Source: Zhengitettix transpicula | Taxonomy: Eukaryota > Arthropoda > Insecta > Orthoptera > Tetrigidae | DNA length: 64,000 nt | Assembly: GCA_037074705.1 (NCBI GenBank) | Contig: CM073591.1 | Coordinates: 179,143,432 to 179,207,431 of the forward strand | Direction of reading: 5' to 3' | Part shown: piece by piece, positions 60,437-64,000 of the stretch | Numbering within the stretch: the first letter of the stretch is position 1 | Layout: every line of letters starts with the position of its first letter | Position numbers and translations under genes: made by a program | The notes under the pieces: model-generated | The model's database searches: none | Seen by the model: only the letters and a program-made list of their open reading frames with translations | What the model was told of the DNA's origin: nothing

Positions 60437-61549
60437 ATTTTGTTTATAAGTGCGTTGTGAAAATGTATACTCAGATAACAACTAGTTAGAACAGATTTGT
60501 GGCCGTGTGGAGCTTCACTCCGTTGAATTTAAATGAAAGGACCATTATAATTGCAGTAATATTGATATAAGTCTCTGGCAGATGTTACAAGTGTGGCCCT
60601 TTCAGATGGTGTGCGGAGGAATTCTTCGAAAGCTTGATGATGTGAAGGAGGGCTGCTTACCTGTTGGGAGTTACTGAAGAGAATAATTCGAAGACCTGTG
60701 ACTTTTCTGTGATCCTGCAGGCTGGTGCTAAAAACGCAGCCGTAGAGGTACGTAGTTGATTTGATAATTTTTTAATACTATTATTATTTACAGGATATTA
60801 GCAAACATATGATTTGTTCTGGTTAACGTCTTCACCACTACATTACATTTCAATAAAATTAGTTAAGTATTTGCTTTCAATATGTTGTAGAATGATTCAG
60901 TTAAAACTTACATATGTAAACAAATTACTGCATTATTTAAACTATTACAGTACAACTATTTGTTCATAATGTTTCTTTACAGTCGTCGCTCTGCACAATT
61001 CTTCAAAGGACGTTCACAAATCGAAATTCTTGAAGATCATGAAGATTAATTAAAAAACCTATATTGATAGCAAACCAAAGCTCTGCTTCCGTTTCCTGAA
61101 TGCTACACTAGAACGTCTAAATTAGTGTTATAATCAACGTTACTAAAATGAGGTACGTACACACTTGTAACATTTGTACGTAACTTTGTACTTGATTGGT
61201 ATTACACGGCGTCGAAATTATTACGTTTAAACTTGTCATTGATTTCATTTAAAACTATTTTGAGCAATTGAACATTAACTACACAATTCATCAGCAGCAG
61301 AATTAGTGTTATTCAGATAGGCGTGTTTTCACGTGGTAGCCTTTTCTCCGTCTTCCGTCATTTGCGTCTTTGTTAATTTTCCGCTATCTTGATATCAGCT
61401 ATTACCTCCTGTCTGCTCAATTCTTACCTCGTGACTAGTCTTTTCATACGTTCGCAGTCCCGTCTCACTGCGTTCTATACCTACTTCTTCTTCCTTTCAC
61501 TTATAATTTGCAGGAGTCTTCTCTCATTTAATTTTTTGTCTCCCTCTAC
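60437..61549 (+). repeat. core module, copy 7, right part
   Basis: It continues the core after the N2 target duplication. Module 1 (60606-60747, 142 bases) begins ATG but has the 19-bp insertion and is closed. Module 2 (60983-61152) keeps acceptor tttctttacag and donor gag/gtacgtac. The tail matches copies 1 and 3 and leads into satellite block 6. Confidence 0.78.
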
Positions 61550-62794
61550 AAATTAGCTTGGTTCCCGGCGTTGTCCAAAATGTCATTTATCCATAAACCC
61601 GATTTGTCTTCCATCTAATAGTTTTTGCGTTATTTTAATGTAACACAACTCGACCTCTATCCCTAAATGTGTTCACCTCCCATTCCTGAAATGGTTTCAT
61701 TCCACAAATATTACGGCGTTGGGAAATTTTTAAAATTTCCACCCCCGCTTAAACAAAAAGTATTTTTATTCAATACAAGGCCGGATATATTTTTTATATT
61801 TCAACCCCCGTCTTACCTTTCATGACGATAGGGGTTTAAAATAAGCACATAGAATATCTACCTAAATATTATAAATTTTCATGACATGGAAAAAAAATAT
61901 TGGACGCAAATGTCGACTGTTTAGAAGGTTAGCGATGTTCTACCTCCTTTCCGCCCCACCAGTGGATGCTAAACTACAAGTTGAATGATTAATCTCAGTG
62001 GCATCCATAACCTTGTATTCCACTCCTATCTCGGTTTTGTCGCGTTATTTTTATGTAATGAAACTCAACCCTTTGTGGTTCCCTCCTCCTAAGCCGATAG
62101 GCGTTGCAAATTTACACTGGATATAATAAAAAACATTGAAATCGAAAAAAATATTTATTCGACGCAAATATCGAGTGATTTTTTTAACATTTCTACCAAC
62201 ACCAACGTCCGCCCGTCCCCTTCCACTCCCACCCTTCTCCGCGCGTTGCGCAGGTTTTGTTAAATAGATTCCGGGACATCCATAACCTCGATAACTTAGT
62301 TCTCGCGGTTTTTTTTCTTTTAGTCCCCGCCATCCCTAAAGCTAACAGTGCTTCCTTCCAATACCGTAAGAAGTAGAAATAGTATCAATCTAATAAATCC
62401 AGAAAATATTTTTTTCGAGAAAATATCCACCTTTATTGCATGTTTCAAAATTTTCACCACCGTCCACCTCCGCACCAGGGGTAACTAACGAATTTAATGT
62501 TCTAATTCAACTCAGCGACATTCGGTTATTTAGCGTTATTTCCTTGTTATGCGCGTCCACTTCCACCCCCTAAGGATGCTCCAATGCGGTGCTATAACGG
62601 GTTGAAATTATTCTCCGATAACATCGGTAAAAACTCCCAATCTCTTTGATCCCCAAAAAAAATTAAACTACTCAAACATCGGATGTTTTAGTATATTTTA
62701 ATATCTCCCTCCGACCACCCTCGCTCCTTTGGGTGTTAGTTTTCTGGTCGCAAAGATAAAGTGTACGAAATTGGTGAAATTATCTCCACCGGTG
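61550..62794. repeat. satellite block 6
   Basis: Near-identical to blocks 1 and 3 but about 240 bp shorter, through a loss at about 62520 ('gcgacattc' joined to 'ggttatttagcg'). It ends at the N1 target site (62783-62794). Confidence 0.85.
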
Positions 62795-64000
62795 TTTTTT
62801 TTTATTAGACAAAACTTTTATTTTAAGATTATTTGTTGTTACATAAAGTATTAGAGTATACACAATTAAAATTCTGTACATAATTAACCTGTGAACTTGG
62901 CACTTAAGCTAATCCAGCAATAAATATAATTTTGCAAATTTTTTCTTGTCGTTTAATTTGGGTGTCTGAGGGGCATACATTGTTGAGTTATGAGGGGTCG
63001 CTGGTAATTTTGAATTTGATGGGATGGATGGAATGTGTGGGTGGGGTCTGAGGGTATGAGGATAGGGTGGGTAGGAGGTGCCAGAGTGTTCTGGGGGAAG
63101 GATGTGGTCCATAGGTCGTTTTCTCTTGAGGCAACGTGTGCGTTGGAGGGGTTGCTATGGAATTGCTGGATCGTGGTGTTAGGGTGGTTGAAGGTTCTTT
63201 TGATTAATGACGTTACGGATTTGGTGATTATTGAGTTGACTTGGGGAAGTTTAATGTTGTGGTGGATTGTGGAATTTCTGAGGTACCAGGGAGGGTTAGT
63301 GATGGTGCGAAGGATTATGTTTTGTTTTGTTTGGATTTTGGCTGAATGGGTTTTGGCTGTTGCTCCCCGTATGGATGAGGCGTAGGACCAGGTTAGTTGA
63401 ATTACGGAGAGATATACTAGGCGATTTGTGCTGAGTGTGAGTGGGGATTTTCTGTTTAGGAGAGGATATAAAGTTCTGAATTTTTGGTTAATTTTAGATA
63501 GGAGGTGTTTAATATTGGGTTTCCAAGAGAGGTTTGAATCGAAGAGGAGTCCTAGGTAAGTGGTTTCTGTTATAGTGGGTATTTCGGCGTTTAGATATAG
63601 AGGGATGTGCGGAGGAGGATTTTTGGATAGTGTGAATTTACTGATTTGGTGGGATATATGCTGATTCGCCATTGTTTGGACCAGTGTCTAGGTGGCTGAT
63701 CGCTGACTGAAGAGGTTGGATATTGGAGGTGAGACAGGAGGTTTGGTAGGAGATGTCGATGTCGTCTGCGAAAAAAGATTGTGCTTGTGGCGAGATGTTG
63801 TGGAATATCGTGGGAGAAGATGTTGTATAGGAAGGGGGCAATGACGCTTCGTTGGGGGACTCCTGCATCGAAGGGGTGGGGTTGGTAAATATGGTTATTT
63901 ATTTTGTGGGAGATGTGGTTATTTATTTTGATTGGGAAGAATCAGTTGGAGAAGTAGTTAAGGAGTATTCTATAATGGGTGTCATTTAAGTAATCTTGAT
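62795..64000 (-). mobile_element. N1 copy 4 (runs off the window)
   Basis: The 3' part of a fourth N1 copy at the same satellite position as the other three. Only the RT half is inside the window. It has a small tandem duplication near 63890-63930 (the piece with 'ggttatttattttg' appears twice). Confidence 0.88.
62953..63868 (-). pseudogene. N1 copy 4 ORF2, C-terminal reverse transcriptase
   Basis: An open frame of 239 codons (62953-63672) covers the post-catalytic part (TYLGLLFDSNLSWKPNIKHL, TKQNIILRTITNPPWYLRN) and ends after MPLRHPN, the best candidate for the natural C-terminus. A second frame (63638-63868) carries the catalytic box, FFADDIDIS, with Ala-Asp-Asp codons at 63761-63769 intact, unlike copies 2 and 3. 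A shift between the two frames and the missing upstream part mean the gene is not functional as seen here. Confidence 0.85.

Noticed and set aside
8089..61549. The duplicated locus as an endogenous wasp-virus (polydnavirus) segment cluster.
   Set aside because: No virus-related gene, excision motif or recognised virulence family is visible. Duplicated exon-like pieces alone do not support it.
359..64000. N1 as a site-specific element that targets the satellite.
   Set aside because: The four copies share long flanks as well as the junction, so duplication of one insertion explains them more simply. Kept as an alternative in the findings.
1..64000. CRISPR arrays, bacterial operons, rRNA or tRNA genes.
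   Set aside because: No regular short repeat-spacer pattern, no operon-like gene packing and no convincing RNA-gene sequence was seen; the content is typical of repetitive animal nuclear DNA.

Overview
The window looks like nuclear DNA of an arthropod, most likely an insect. It is AT-rich and contains Jockey-clade non-LTR retrotransposons, a mariner (DD34D) element and an LTR element with a Gypsy-type primer-binding site. I found no intact host gene I can name, and no rRNA, tRNA or CRISPR. Everything I can support is repetitive: a locally duplicated locus, blocks of a divergent satellite, and transposable elements of several ages nested in them.

Layout. Four types of module recur. (1) A satellite with monomers of about 270-285 bp occupies 1-358, 11121-12608, 21690-24535, 26222-27713, 39300-43020, 48425-52160 and 61550-62794. 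(2) A 1.2-1.5 kb 'core' on the plus strand occurs seven times (from about 9650, 16981, 24540, 34561, 43240, 52380 and 55481). Each carries exon-like pieces with good splice signals. (3) A longer 'Q' block (18485-21690, 35796-39300, 44756-48425, and a diverged relative at 30002-31670) holds a 178-bp tandem dimer and a decayed plus-strand reverse-transcriptase fragment (called N3 here). (4) An 'S' block (8089-9650, 31671-34560, 53621-55480) leads into a core. The 35.8-43 kb and 44.8-52.2 kb stretches are tandem duplicates with a period of about 9.1 kb.

Transposable elements. A Jockey-clade element (N1, minus strand) sits at the same satellite position in four places (359, 12609, 27714, 62795). 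It probably inserted once and was then copied with the locus. The first N1 copy was later split by a 4,475-bp LTR retrotransposon (1553-6027) that has only a gag-like gene and two 697-bp LTRs differing at 11 sites. The second S block was hit by a mariner (32847-34144). The seventh core was hit by a nearly intact second Jockey element (N2, 55849-60436). For the LTR element, the mariner and N2 the uninterrupted site survives in a sister copy within the window, so target duplications can be read directly.

The duplicated core is the least explained part. Its exon-like pieces have conserved AG and GT borders and short open frames in some copies, but small indels close the frames in others. I recognise no protein family in them. 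They may be a decayed or non-coding multicopy gene, and calling them coding would be a guess.
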